A stretch of DNA of 64,000 nucleotides from Chryseobacterium sediminis (GCF_008386505.1 NZ_VUNZ01000002.1:655056-719055); one strand, 5' to 3'; shown: positions 1 through 8,710, numbered from the stretch's first letter. Numbers and translations: made by a program. The notes: generated by a model from the letters alone, not told the origin.

Positions 1-1
1 A

Positions 2-478
2 ATTGCGACAGATTACTCTCTTGAGTCATTGAATATATTGAAAAAAGTACTTAAAGAGAAAGATACATCAGAAGATCAGAACCAATATAATATCCTTTTG
101 ACTTCCGGATATGATTCCGGAGATTCTATCAGAGACCTTTTATTTACAACCAAGACATCGGTTTTTAATAAAATCAGACCTACAGAATTCTGTGATGCCT
201 ATGGAATTATCAGTAATAAATATCCCCACCTGGTTAATAAAATCATTTGTGATGTTTTTACAGGAAGTTTCCAGAGAACATTCAATCAGTATGTAAAGGC
301 AGAAAATATTGAAGAGGCTTATTATTCTCCATCTATCAAAAGTAAAGGAAAAGGCAAGTTTGATCTGATTCCTTACATCAAAAAATGCAAAGAACTGCAA
401 TCTCATGAAATTACCGTTGAAGTAAGAGAAAGACTTCCGGAAAGAGGAAGACTGGCAGAGATCTTTGTAGAGGTCTAA
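2..478 (+). CDS. 3' end of an unrecognised protein (5' truncated by window edge)
   Basis: The frame is open to the left edge, so the gene begins outside the window. The first in-frame start codon inside is a TTG at 29, which I do not think is the true start. About 158 residues are visible, mixed alpha/beta in character with no signal peptide or membrane segment. A Lys/Gly-rich stretch (SKGKGK) lies near the middle and the C-terminus ends in ERGRLAEIFVEV. I recognise no family. It lies 26 nt upstream of the DUF1275 gene on the same strand and may be co-transcribed with it. The reading frame is certain, the function unknown. Confidence 0.7.
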   Translation: MATDYSLESLNILKKVLKEKDTSEDQNQYNILLTSGYDSGDSIRDLLFTTKTSVFNKIRPTEFCDAYGIISNKYPHLVNKIICDVFTGSFQRTFNQYVKAENIEEAYYSPSIKSKGKGKFDLIPYIKKCKELQSHEITVEVRERLPERGRLAEIFVEV

Positions 479-504
479 ATGAAACACAACTAAAAAATAA
501 AAAA

Positions 505-1332
505 ATGTTAAGAAATTATAGTAACAGCAGGACACTGGGAGATAATATCAGGTTGGGGACGCTGACTGCCTTTACGGCGGGTACTATAAATATCGCTTCC
601 CTATTGATATTTCTCTCTTTTACATCGAATGTAACAGGACACTACGCTATTTTAGCAGCAGAAATAAGCAAAGGAAACTGGACGCAGGTAGGAGTTGTAG
701 GCGGATGGATCTTTTTGTTCTTCTTCGGAAGCTTTCTATCCAACTTTATTGTTATCAATTTTAATAAGAAAAGTAAATATTTTGCTCATTCCATGCCCAT
801 TGCGCTGGAAATTATATGTCTTCTTTTTGTAGGAATATACGGGCAGTTTTACTATCAGAAAACATTAGAAGAAACAGAATATTTAGTAGCATTGATGCTT
901 TTTGCTACCGGACTGCAAAACGGTCTTACTGCAAGTATTTCCAACTTCTCTGTGAAAACAACCCACCTTACCGGAACAACCACCGACTTAGGAATTCTGG
1001 TATCTATGTTTACACAGAAAAAATACAGAAGAAACGGAGAACTCATTGGCAGAGCAAAACTTCTGATGAGTATTATGCTTGCCTATGTAATGGGAGCTGT
1101 ATTCTCAGGGTTGACATATTACTATCTGGAATTCAGAGTTTTCTATGTAATCAGTATATGTCTTCTGATTGTCATCGGATATGATGCCTATAAAATTCAT
1201 GTCCGACACTTTAATACAAAGTATAGATATAGCAGGATTTATAAAAAACCTAATCTCTTTGCTTTTCTATATGATAAAATCCATGGAATTCCTAAAAGAG
1301 AGAAGAAAAGAAAGCTTGTCTTTGAGGATTAA
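505..1332 (+). CDS. YoaK (DUF1275) family integral membrane protein
   Basis: A 275-residue protein with about six hydrophobic segments. The N-terminal part contains the DUF1275 pattern (LTAFTAGTINIASLL followed by SNVTGHY), and the central part has the GLQNGLTASISNFSVKTTHL region typical of the family, with the TTHLTG motif. The C-terminus is basic and cytoplasmic-looking. Family members are inner-membrane proteins of unknown transport role. The ATG at 505 follows an A-rich stretch, the usual start context here. A hairpin terminator follows at 1379-1410, so this ends a short operon with the truncated gene upstream. Family assignment is confident, biological role is not known. Confidence 0.85.
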   Translation: MLRNYSNSRTLGDNIRLGTLTAFTAGTINIASLLIFLSFTSNVTGHYAILAAEISKGNWTQVGVVGGWIFLFFFGSFLSNFIVINFNKKSKYFAHSMPIALEIICLLFVGIYGQFYYQKTLEETEYLVALMLFATGLQNGLTASISNFSVKTTHLTGTTTDLGILVSMFTQKKYRRNGELIGRAKLLMSIMLAYVMGAVFSGLTYYYLEFRVFYVISICLLIVIGYDAYKIHVRHFNTKYRYSRIYKKPNLFAFLYDKIHGIPKREKKRKLVFED

Positions 1333-1378
1333 AATATAAAACACACTATTAATTTTTTGTATAAACTAGCTGTAAATG

Positions 1379-1410
1379 CCCTTATTTTATTATGAAATAG
1401 GGGTGTTTTT
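1379..1410 (+). terminator. Intrinsic terminator after the DUF1275 gene
   Basis: Arms 1379-1387 and 1395-1403 pair over nine positions with one G-U wobble around a short AT-rich loop, followed by a run of five T at 1406-1410. The rest of the 1333-1648 gap shows no gene, only AT-rich sequence and the probable mutL promoter. Confidence 0.75.
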
Positions 1411-1621
1411 CTTTAAAAATATTTTGAAAATCTATAAACCTGTTGTTTTTTATCCTGTTTTTCAATGGCGTTAAAATGAAAATTTCCCAATTAGATTAAT
1501 AAACACGCTAACGCCCTTCATTACAAACATTAAAAAAATCAGTTGGGGATAAATAGGCAAAAATGTTGATAATTAAATATTAAATCACGATTTTAGTATT
1601 TTAATTCCCGTTTCCATTGAC

Positions 1622-1629
1622 TATTTTTG
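1622..1629 (+). promoter_or_regulatory. Putative -7 promoter element for mutL
   Basis: TATTTTTG fits the Bacteroidota -7 consensus TAnnTTTG and ends 19 nt before the mutL ATG at 1649. No clear -33 TTG is seen at the standard distance, so the call is moderate. It argues against a TTG start at 1634, which would lie right at the expected transcription start. Confidence 0.5.
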
Positions 1630-1648
1630 TAAGTTGATTTACGTTTTT

Positions 1649-3439
1649 ATGTCAGATATTATTCAGCTTTTACCGGATCATGTAGCCAACCAAATTGCAG
1701 CGGGAGAGGTGGTGCAACGGCCTGCATCCATCGTGAAAGAACTTTTGGAGAATGCTATAGATGCAGATGCAACGAAGATTGAATTGATCATCAGAGATGC
1801 CGGTAAAAATCTTATTCAGGTGGTAGACGACGGAAAAGGAATGTCCGAAACAGATGCCCGTATGGCATTTGAAAGACACGCTACCTCCAAAATCAAGGGA
1901 ACAGAAGATATCTTTAAAATTGCCACAAAAGGCTTTCGTGGTGAGGCTCTTGCTTCTATTGCAGCAGTTTCACAGGTAGAACTCAGAACGAAACAGAAAG
2001 ACACCTCTATCGGGACTAATATTTATATTGAAGGTGGAGTTTTCCAGTTTCAGGACCCGGTTCAGACAGCAGACGGATCAAATTTTTTAGTAAAAAATCT
2101 TTTTTATAACGTTCCTGCAAGAAGGAAGTTTTTAAAAAATAATAATATTGAATTCAGACACGTAATCGATGAGTTTCAGCGTGTTGCCTTAGCTCATGAG
2201 AATCTGGAATTTTCCCTTTTCCACGATGATGAAGCTGTTTTCAGATTGAGAAAAGGAAGTCAGATGCAGCGTATTGTAGATGTTTTCGGAAGAAAACTTC
2301 AGCCGCTTTTGATTCCTATCAAAGAAGATATTATCTGGTGTAAACTTCATGGATTTGTTGCCAAACCTGAAGGCGCTAAGAAAGCAAGAGGAGAGCAGTT
2401 TCTTTTTGTGAACGGAAGGTATTTCAGAAGCCCATATTTTAATAAAGCAGTACAGGAAGCCTTTGAAGGACTTCTGCAGCCAGGATATGTTCCTTCGTTT
2501 TTCCTTTTCCTGGAACTTGATCCAGAGAAAATAGACGTTAATATTCATCCACAGAAAACCGAAGTGAAATTTGAAGATGAACATCTTATTTTTGCTTTGC
2601 TGCGCTCAACCATTAAAAGATCTTTGGGGATTTATAATGTCTCTCCAAGCCTTGATTTTGACAGAGATCCTGAATTGGATGAAATGATGAATAAACCCAT
2701 TCCAAGTAAAGGAAATGGTGGCGGAAGTGGTTTTGTAAAAATGCCGGAAATCATTGTAGACAAGGATTATAATCCGTTTCTGGAAGAAAAAAATGTAGTA
2801 CATCCGGAAGAAATTCAAAACCTTACGGAAATGTATCATCAGAATATTACTGCTGAACCTTCAAAGATCAATTTGTTTGAAGATGAAGATTTTGACGAAG
2901 ATTTGATGAGACTTCCGAACGGCTACTGGCTTTTCAATAAAGGTGATGTAACATTGATGCTGGATCTCGGAAGAATGCACAGATTATTGGTTTCTGAAGG
3001 GAATAAATCCACCAGAAAATCAAGCACAAACAGCCATGCTCTTCTTTTTTCCCTGGAATATCATATGAATGAAATTGAGAAGGCAAAATACAATTCGATC
3101 AAAAAATATCTTCCGGAATTAGGGTTTGACATGAAAATTGCTCATGAAAGTGTACTCCGAATAGATTCTCTTCCTGAAGGATTAAAAGAAACACAGGCAA
3201 TGCAATTCCTGGAAAACCTTTTTGAAATCCTGGAATACAAGACAGAAGAAGAATTTTTGCAGTATTACCATAACCAATGGAACAAAATGCAATCCAAGTC
3301 AAGATTTGACTTTATTTATAAAAAAGATGCGGAACAGTTGATCAAAGACTTTACAGCACTAGGCTTCCCGGAATTTTTACCGGATGGAAAAAGATGCTAT
3401 TATGAAGTTCCGTTTAATGACTTTAAAAACAAATTTTAA
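1649..3439 (+). CDS. mutL: DNA mismatch repair protein MutL
   Basis: A 596-residue GHKL ATPase that links MutS mismatch recognition to downstream repair. N-terminal ATPase motifs are clear: NQIAAGEVV near residue 18, ELLENAIDADA (motif I), DDGKGM (motif II), RHATSKI and GFRGEAL (motif III), followed by the transducer domain with a Lys near NIHPQKTEVKF. A variable linker (about 330-420) leads to the C-terminal dimerisation domain. Start chosen at ATG 1649 because MSDIIQLLPDHVANQIAAGEVV matches the usual MutL N-terminus; an upstream TTG would add five residues. The C-terminal endonuclease motif DQHA(x)2E(x)4E appears degenerate (D439, L, G, R ... R445 ... E450). The rhomboid gene follows 6 nt later. 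Confidence 0.95.
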   Translation: MSDIIQLLPDHVANQIAAGEVVQRPASIVKELLENAIDADATKIELIIRDAGKNLIQVVDDGKGMSETDARMAFERHATSKIKGTEDIFKIATKGFRGEALASIAAVSQVELRTKQKDTSIGTNIYIEGGVFQFQDPVQTADGSNFLVKNLFYNVPARRKFLKNNNIEFRHVIDEFQRVALAHENLEFSLFHDDEAVFRLRKGSQMQRIVDVFGRKLQPLLIPIKEDIIWCKLHGFVAKPEGAKKARGEQFLFVNGRYFRSPYFNKAVQEAFEGLLQPGYVPSFFLFLELDPEKIDVNIHPQKTEVKFEDEHLIFALLRSTIKRSLGIYNVSPSLDFDRDPELDEMMNKPIPSKGNGGGSGFVKMPEIIVDKDYNPFLEEKNVVHPEEIQNLTEMYHQNITAEPSKINLFEDEDFDEDLMRLPNGYWLFNKGDVTLMLDLGRMHRLLVSEGNKSTRKSSTNSHALLFSLEYHMNEIEKAKYNSIKKYLPELGFDMKIAHESVLRIDSLPEGLKETQAMQFLENLFEILEYKTEEEFLQYYHNQWNKMQSKSRFDFIYKKDAEQLIKDFTALGFPEFLPDGKRCYYEVPFNDFKNKF

Positions 3440-3445
3440 AAAATT

Positions 3446-4174
3446 ATGTTTAACAATATACCGCCCATTACAAGGAATATTATTATCATTAATGTTATAG
3501 TATTTATTGTTACTTATTTTATGGGAAACCAAATGATTGGTTATCTCGCGGGTTTTTATCCGTTCTCACCTTTTTTCCATTCATGGCAGATTATTACACA
3601 TATGTTCATGCACGGAAGTATCATGCATATTTTGTTTAATATGATGACATTATTCAGCTTTGGACCTATTTTAGAGCAGACATTGGGCGATAAAAAATAT
3701 CTGATTTTATATTTTGCTAGTGGCCTTGGTGCGTTTTTTCTGTTTAATGCATGGAACTTTGTAGAAGTTCAGCAGCTTTCCCATGAGTTGGAACAGCTTG
3801 GATTTAATGTAAATGCCTATCTATCTGGGGCCAGTGTTGAGTTTGCTGGGAATGCGGATTCTATTCTTAAACAAAAAGAATTATTGGAAAGTTTCAAAGG
3901 TATTGTAGCCACGCCCATGGTGGGTGCTTCCGGAGCTATTTTCGGTGTTGTAGCTGCATTTGCAACATTATATCCTGATTCTAAAATTGGAATTATGTTT
4001 ATTCCTGTTCCTATAAAAGTAAAATACCTGCTGCCTATTATCGTTGTTGTTTCCGTATACCTTGGTGTTTCCGGAAATGGAGGTGGCATTGCTCACCTTG
4101 CTCACGTAGGTGGAGCTTTGGTAGGGTGGCTGCTGGCAAGAATTTGGAAAAAACATTTGTACCGTTTCAATTAA
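3446..4174 (+). CDS. Rhomboid family intramembrane serine protease
   Basis: A 242-residue polytopic protein expected to cleave transmembrane substrates within the inner membrane. Catalytic Ser162 is in GASGAIFG, and the catalytic His is probably His220 in AHVGGALVG. The HMFMHGSIMHILFNM segment (52-66) matches the conserved loop and second helix of rhomboids. A hydrophilic insertion of about 45 residues (about 108-152) separates the third and fourth hydrophobic segments, unlike minimal rhomboids. It starts 6 nt after mutL and ends 9 nt before the next gene, so it is probably co-transcribed. Family is confident, substrate unknown. Confidence 0.92.
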   Translation: MFNNIPPITRNIIIINVIVFIVTYFMGNQMIGYLAGFYPFSPFFHSWQIITHMFMHGSIMHILFNMMTLFSFGPILEQTLGDKKYLILYFASGLGAFFLFNAWNFVEVQQLSHELEQLGFNVNAYLSGASVEFAGNADSILKQKELLESFKGIVATPMVGASGAIFGVVAAFATLYPDSKIGIMFIPVPIKVKYLLPIIVVVSVYLGVSGNGGGIAHLAHVGGALVGWLLARIWKKHLYRFN

Positions 4175-4183
4175 AATACTATT

Positions 4184-5173
4184 GTGAAGGTTTTCCGACT
4201 TATACTATTCATCCTGCATCTGGGAATTTTATTTCTGCTGTTGGGCACACTATTGAATGCATATGTTCCACCGAAGGTTTTTCCATGGTTTAACTTACTT
4301 TCCTTAGGTTTCCCAGTGCTTATGATCCTTTATATCCTTCTGACGATATTCTGGGTTTTCAGCTGGAAAAAAAGAGCGTTTGTATTTATGTTAGCCGGGC
4401 TGGCATTTATTAATCCGGTAAAACGATGGGTTAACTACTCTGATAGAAAAGGAAATGCTGAGATAAAAGTAGTTTCTTTCAATACCAGAGCGGGCGGTAG
4501 AGGAAACAAAGAGATTAGACCTTATCTAAGGTCTCAGGATGCGGATGTTATTCTTTTACAGGAAGATGCTGGTAATGATTACCAATTTGAAGGATATAAA
4601 AAAGTAAATCCAGGAGGAGGTTTAACGATTTTGACCAAGCATAAAATCATTAAACAGCAGATCATAGATCCGCAAGATGAAAATATAAGAATTCCTGGTT
4701 TACAGGCAGATATAGAGATTAATGGAAGGGTATACCGGTTTATTGATGTATACCTTAATCCATTCCGCTTTGATAAAGATATGGTAAGGCTTAATGGAGA
4801 CACTGATACCAACGAACAAAAAGCAAAAGATGTTGTAAAAAAGCTTATCCCTACTTTTAAGAAACATCAGGAGCAGACAGTTTTGATCAGACAAGTCATT
4901 GAAAATTCTCCTTATCCTGTTGTTCTTGCCGGAGACTTCAATTCTGTCCCTAATTCTTACGAATATTACCATTTATCAGACGGTCTTGAAGATACATTTT
5001 TAACGGCCGGAAAAGGCAGTGCAACCAGTTTTCATGATTATAAATTTCCAATTAGAATCGACTATGTTTTTTCTTCAAAGTCATTAAAGGCAATATCTTA
5101 TGAAGTTGACCGTTCTGTAAGTATTTCAGATCATTATCCTGTCATCGTGAAATTTTCCGCAGAGAGCAAATAA
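4184..5173 (+). CDS. Membrane-anchored endonuclease/exonuclease/phosphatase (EEP) family protein, copy 1
   Basis: 329 residues starting at GTG 4184. Three N-terminal hydrophobic segments (about 5-28, 36-58, 64-78) precede a catalytic EEP domain. Family motifs are SFNTRAGG (metal-binding Asn), DVILLQED (catalytic Glu), LAGDFNSVPNS (Asp/Asn pair) and SDHYPVIVKF (terminal Asp-His). These residues support a Mg-dependent phosphodiester or phosphomonoester hydrolase, with the domain on one face of the membrane; substrate cannot be told. The following gene is a tandem relative sharing the same three-helix N-terminus and the AGDFNSVPNSYEYY block. A hairpin and T-run lie between the two. Confidence 0.88.
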   Translation: MKVFRLILFILHLGILFLLLGTLLNAYVPPKVFPWFNLLSLGFPVLMILYILLTIFWVFSWKKRAFVFMLAGLAFINPVKRWVNYSDRKGNAEIKVVSFNTRAGGRGNKEIRPYLRSQDADVILLQEDAGNDYQFEGYKKVNPGGGLTILTKHKIIKQQIIDPQDENIRIPGLQADIEINGRVYRFIDVYLNPFRFDKDMVRLNGDTDTNEQKAKDVVKKLIPTFKKHQEQTVLIRQVIENSPYPVVLAGDFNSVPNSYEYYHLSDGLEDTFLTAGKGSATSFHDYKFPIRIDYVFSSKSLKAISYEVDRSVSISDHYPVIVKFSAESK

Positions 5174-5198
5174 TCATAAAAAGAGTTAAAATTGTCTG

Positions 5199-5245
5199 CT
5201 TGGTAGGATTTTTGTTGAAAGAAAACCGTACCAAGACCGTTTTTT
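5199..5245 (+). terminator. Possible terminator or attenuator between the two EEP genes
   Basis: Arms 5199-5205 (CTTGGTA) and 5229-5235 (TACCAAG) pair perfectly, extended by GG/CC next to a single bulged base, and are followed by six T at 5240-5245. The T-run ends one base before the ATG of the second EEP gene at 5247. The loop is fairly long, so efficiency is uncertain. Confidence 0.45.
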
Positions 5246-5246
5246 C

Positions 5247-6218
5247 ATGAAGTCGAATCAGATATTACTATTTATACATATCGTTATTGCTGTTTTGTTG
5301 TTATGCACTTTAGGAAATGCATGGATTCCGCCTAACCTTTTGGGTAATCTGAATCTTCTCTCGCTTGGTTTCCCTTATCTTATACTGGCACATATAATTC
5401 TTACACTGATTTGGATCTTTAAAAAACAAAAAATAGCTATCGCTTTTGCATTAGGTACTCTTATTTTCTATAATCCGATCAGACGATGGATCAACTTTTC
5501 CCCGAAAACAGAGAATGTAAAAACAATACGGGATATTAAAGTATTGACATTTAACGTAAAATATGGGGAATACGGTTGGGATAAAGTAAAAAATTATATT
5601 AAAGAACAGGATGCGGACATTATTCTTGTACAGGAAAAAGATACCAACCGCGCTATAAAACGAGATCTTATAAAATATCCTTCTGTCATTCTGAAAACAA
5701 AACACAAAATTGTAAGACAGGCAGAACTGATTGATGAGAAGGCAAGAGGAAATTCATTCTATGCTGATATTGATATCAATGGAAAAGTAATCAGAATAGT
5801 GAATGTGTATCTTGAGCCTTTCAGACTTCATAAATCTATGTTTACAAAGCTTGACGGTTTAGGTTTTGGAAATGTTTCCCAACTCCTTTCGCATATGACA
5901 CCTACATTTCAGGCTCATGAAGACCAAGTGAAAAGAATCAGAAAAATGGTAGATTTATCTCCTTATCCGGTTATTTTAGCTGGAGATTTCAATTCTGTTC
6001 CCAATTCTTATGAATATTATAATCTGGGGAAAGACCTTCAGGATGCCTTTTTAGTGGCAGGAAAGGGGAGTGCAAGCAGTTTTCATGACTATAAAGTTCC
6101 TTTGAGAATTGATTATATCTTCAGTTCAAAATCCATTATTCCTCTAAGCTATAAAGTAGACCAGTCTGTGAAATTATCGGATCACTATCCTGTAATTGCA
6201 GAATTTCTGCTAAATTAG
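5247..6218 (+). CDS. Membrane-anchored EEP family protein, copy 2
   Basis: 323 residues with the same architecture as the preceding gene: three hydrophobic N-terminal segments, then an EEP hydrolase domain with TFNVKYGE, DIILVQEK, LAGDFNSVPNSYEYYNLG and LSDHYPVIAEF. Shared blocks along the whole length show that the two arose by tandem duplication and diverged substantially. All catalytic positions appear kept in both, so both are probably active. Translation starts directly after a T-run that may act as a terminator, so expression may depend on readthrough or an unseen promoter. A lipoprotein gene follows 4 nt later. Confidence 0.88.
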   Translation: MKSNQILLFIHIVIAVLLLCTLGNAWIPPNLLGNLNLLSLGFPYLILAHIILTLIWIFKKQKIAIAFALGTLIFYNPIRRWINFSPKTENVKTIRDIKVLTFNVKYGEYGWDKVKNYIKEQDADIILVQEKDTNRAIKRDLIKYPSVILKTKHKIVRQAELIDEKARGNSFYADIDINGKVIRIVNVYLEPFRLHKSMFTKLDGLGFGNVSQLLSHMTPTFQAHEDQVKRIRKMVDLSPYPVILAGDFNSVPNSYEYYNLGKDLQDAFLVAGKGSASSFHDYKVPLRIDYIFSSKSIIPLSYKVDQSVKLSDHYPVIAEFLLN

Positions 6219-6222
6219 TTCC

Positions 6223-6585
6223 ATGAAAAATTTACTGCCTGCGATTTTTATTATCACTATCCTCTTCACCGCATGTTCCAAGAAAGAAACTCCGGGATTC
6301 GCTGCTGAGCAGGAAGTTAAGATGAATTATGATACTGTTGCTGTTGATTCTTTTTCCACGGGGGCAGTTTCAGTAGATATTGCACGCAAGATAAGAATGT
6401 CTTCCCCTCAATATCTTGATTCTGTAAAACAGGCTAAAAAACTTCAGGAAGAAGAGAATAAGCTAAAAGCAGAACTTGAAAAAGAAAATAAAGCAAAACA
6501 AGAAGAGGAGAAGAAAAAGGCAGAGGCAGAAAAGAAGCAGAAACCTGTAGAAACACCTTCAACACCAGACGCTAAGACACAATAA
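6223..6585 (+). CDS. Small lipoprotein with charged coiled-coil tail
   Basis: 120 residues. A lipoprotein signal peptide (MKNLLPAIFIITILFTAC) places the lipidated Cys at 18, followed by SKKETP. The C-terminal half is a Lys/Glu/Ala-rich helix (about 68-110) likely to form a coiled coil, then a Pro/Thr-rich end. No enzymatic domain is recognisable. The start is 4 nt after the EEP stop, so it is probably translated from the same transcript. The lipidation call rests on the lipobox FTAC; function is unknown. Confidence 0.8.
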   Translation: MKNLLPAIFIITILFTACSKKETPGFAAEQEVKMNYDTVAVDSFSTGAVSVDIARKIRMSSPQYLDSVKQAKKLQEEENKLKAELEKENKAKQEEEKKKAEAEKKQKPVETPSTPDAKTQ

Positions 6586-6613
6586 AGTCAAAATCATTTA
6601 AAAAATATATAAT

Positions 6614-7024
6614 ATGAAAAAACAAATCCTTACAGCAGCAGTGATTTCAGTATTCACTGTAGCATGTACAAAATCAACAACGAAAACAGAACAGGTAGAA
6701 AATGCTGACGGATCAGTTACGACAACCACTACTACCGTTACAGAAACCCCAAACACTGTTGATACTGCAAAGATCAACGATGCAAAAGAAGATGTGAAAG
6801 CAAAAGTAGATGCCGCTGGAAACAAGATCGACGATGCTGCTCAGAAAGCTAAAGATAAAATTGATGCAACAGCCGATAAAACGAAACAGGATCTTCACAA
6901 GGCTGGTCAGGATATCAAAACTGAAGCAAATAAAGTAGGACAGGATGCCAAAGAAGCCGCGAAAAAAGGAGCTTCAAAAGTAGAGGAAGCTGCGAAAAAA
7001 GTAAAAGAAGATTTAAGTAAATAA
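6614..7024 (+). CDS. Lipoprotein with LEA/apolipoprotein-like helical repeats
   Basis: 136 residues. The signal peptide ends in the lipobox TVAC with Cys18. Then comes a Thr-rich linker (about 19-52) and a long amphipathic helical region (about 53-136) built from irregular 11-residue-like units rich in Ala, Lys, Asp and Gln (KIDDAAQKAKDKIDATADK). Such regions resemble LEA or YtxH-like stress proteins, but that is resemblance only. It is the last gene of the + strand run and is followed by a strong hairpin. Confidence 0.8.
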   Translation: MKKQILTAAVISVFTVACTKSTTKTEQVENADGSVTTTTTTVTETPNTVDTAKINDAKEDVKAKVDAAGNKIDDAAQKAKDKIDATADKTKQDLHKAGQDIKTEANKVGQDAKEAAKKGASKVEEAAKKVKEDLSK

Positions 7025-7032
7025 AATAAAAT

Positions 7033-7070
7033 TGCCGTAATTCAAACAGAATTACGGCATTTATTTTTTA
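7033..7070. terminator. Bidirectional terminator between convergent genes
   Basis: A 10-bp perfect inverted repeat (7033-7042 with 7050-7059) encloses a 7-nt loop. It is followed by a T-rich run on the + strand and, read on the minus strand, by TTTTATTTTAT. It can end both the + operon and the GH3 gene coming from the right. Confidence 0.85.
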
Positions 7071-7089
7071 GTTGTAAAGAGAGTATTTT

Positions 7090-8604
7090 TTATTTATTCA
7101 TTTCCAGCAAAGGTTCAATATATTCTCTGTCGTTGCTCAACCTTGGTACTTTATTCTGGCCGCCAAGTTTTCCTTTAGCTTCCAGCCAATGATAGAAAAG
7201 ATTGGTTTTAGCGATGTGTACAATAGGTCTTTTAAGGGTTATATTGTTGTATCTCTTTGCTTCATAATCAGAGTTGATGGTTTTTAAGTGCTTATCAAAA
7301 GCATCAATAAAGCTGTCCAGGTCATCCGGATGCTGACTGAATTCAAAAATCCATTCATGGGCACCTCCTTCGTTTCCTTTCATAAAAACAGGGGCTCCTG
7401 TGAAATCTGTGATTTGGGCTCCCGTAACTTCACAGGCTTTTGAAAGAGCAGATTCCACATTGGTAATCATCAGTTCTTCCCCAAAAGCATTGATATAATG
7501 TTTGGTTCTTCCTGTTATTTTAATTCTGAACGGATTCGTTGATGTAAAGATAACGGTGTCTCCAATAAGGTATCTCCACAGACCGCCGTTGGTTGTAATA
7601 ACCATTGCATAATTTTTTCCCACTTCCACATCTTCCAGGCTTACCACTTTCGGGTTTGAAAAATGGAACTGATCCATAGGAATGAATTCGTAGAATATAC
7701 CATAATCCAGCATCAGCAGCATCTCATCACTGTCTGATCTGTCCTGTATCCCGAAGAAGCCTTCAGAAGCATTGTAAATTTCGTAGTAATTGATGTTTTT
7801 TCCGATGATCTGTCTGAATTGCTCCCTGTAGGGCTTAAAACTGATTCCACCGTGAAAAAACACCTCCAAATTCGGCCATAGCTCTGAAATACTTCCGATA
7901 TTGGTTTCCTTCAGAACTTTTTGAAGAAGAACCATCATCCAGCTTGGTACCCCAAGGATACTTCCCACATCTTCATTTTTTACTTCAGAGGTAATTGCCT
8001 TCAGCTTACTTTCCCATTCTCCCATCAGGGAAACTTTTTTGCTTGGAGTAGTCGTAATTTCTACCCAAAACGGAAGATTATCAATTAAAATAGCAGATAA
8101 ATCGCCAAATTTTGTGTTAAAATCAGCATAAAGTTCAGAACTTCCGCCTAAACGTAAATTTTTATAATTAAAAAGCTGATTTTCGGGATGGTTATTGGCA
8201 TAAATGGATACCATGTCCTTTCCTGCCTTCATGTGGCAGTATTCAAGGCTTTCAGCAGAAATAGGGATGAATTTGCTCTTGGCATTGGTGGTTCCCGATG
8301 ATTTGGCAAAATGTTTAATGAGCCCGGGCCAGCTTACATCCTTGTATCCCTGTCTTGCTTTTTCAATATAAGGCTCCATTTCTTCGTAGGTAACAATCGG
8401 AACCTTGTTTTTAAAATCCTGATAACTTGATATAGAGTTGAATCCGTATAGTTTACCATATTCCGTATCCTCTGCATGAAACAGCTGAGAAAAAAGTATA
8501 CCTTTCTGGGTCTCAATGGGATGGTCCATGAAATTCTGTATCTGATCAATCCTTTGACGGATAAACCAGTTAACTACGGTATTGAAAAGTGCTTTGGTTG
8601 CCAT
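7090..8604 (-). CDS. GH3 auxin-responsive promoter family acyl-acid-amido synthetase-like protein
   Basis: 504 residues, the usual length for bacterial GH3-like enzymes of the ANL adenylating superfamily. ATP/AMP-binding motifs are FAKSSGTTNAKSKFIPIS (P-loop like, about 85-105), YNASEGFFGIQ (adenine/acyl adenylate) and GLWRYLIGDTV (the YxxGD motif). Plant GH3 enzymes conjugate amino acids to acyl acids via acyl adenylates; substrates of the bacterial proteins are not established. A promoter -7 element at 8610-8617 lies only five bases before the ATG. The gene stands alone between terminators. Confidence 0.9.
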   Translation of the reverse strand: MATKALFNTVVNWFIRQRIDQIQNFMDHPIETQKGILFSQLFHAEDTEYGKLYGFNSISSYQDFKNKVPIVTYEEMEPYIEKARQGYKDVSWPGLIKHFAKSSGTTNAKSKFIPISAESLEYCHMKAGKDMVSIYANNHPENQLFNYKNLRLGGSSELYADFNTKFGDLSAILIDNLPFWVEITTTPSKKVSLMGEWESKLKAITSEVKNEDVGSILGVPSWMMVLLQKVLKETNIGSISELWPNLEVFFHGGISFKPYREQFRQIIGKNINYYEIYNASEGFFGIQDRSDSDEMLLMLDYGIFYEFIPMDQFHFSNPKVVSLEDVEVGKNYAMVITTNGGLWRYLIGDTVIFTSTNPFRIKITGRTKHYINAFGEELMITNVESALSKACEVTGAQITDFTGAPVFMKGNEGGAHEWIFEFSQHPDDLDSFIDAFDKHLKTINSDYEAKRYNNITLKRPIVHIAKTNLFYHWLEAKGKLGGQNKVPRLSNDREYIEPLLEMNK

Positions 8605-8609
8605 TCCAA

Positions 8610-8617
8610 CAAATATA
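8610..8617 (-). promoter_or_regulatory. -7 promoter element for the GH3 gene
   Basis: Read on the minus strand the sequence is TATATTTG, an exact TAnnTTTG match. Only five bases separate it from the ATG at 8604, so the mRNA would be leaderless or nearly so. No convincing -33 element was found. Confidence 0.55.
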
Positions 8618-8654
8618 ATGATATTTGAATTTTCTGAAAATTTTTTGCAGGATT

Positions 8655-8690
8655 AAATAAAAAAACCGCTACAAAATATGTAACGGTTTG
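8655..8690 (-). terminator. Terminator of the bacilliredoxin gene
   Basis: Arms 8663-8672 and 8680-8689 pair with one mismatch around a 7-nt AT-rich loop. On the minus strand the hairpin is followed by a T-rich run, suitable to end transcription coming from 8711. Confidence 0.75.
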
Positions 8691-8710
8691 ATATTTAGAT
8701 TATTGTTTTC

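Noticed and set aside
2189..2584. 131-codon frame antisense to mutL
   Set aside because: It overlaps the conserved MutL transducer domain and resembles no protein.
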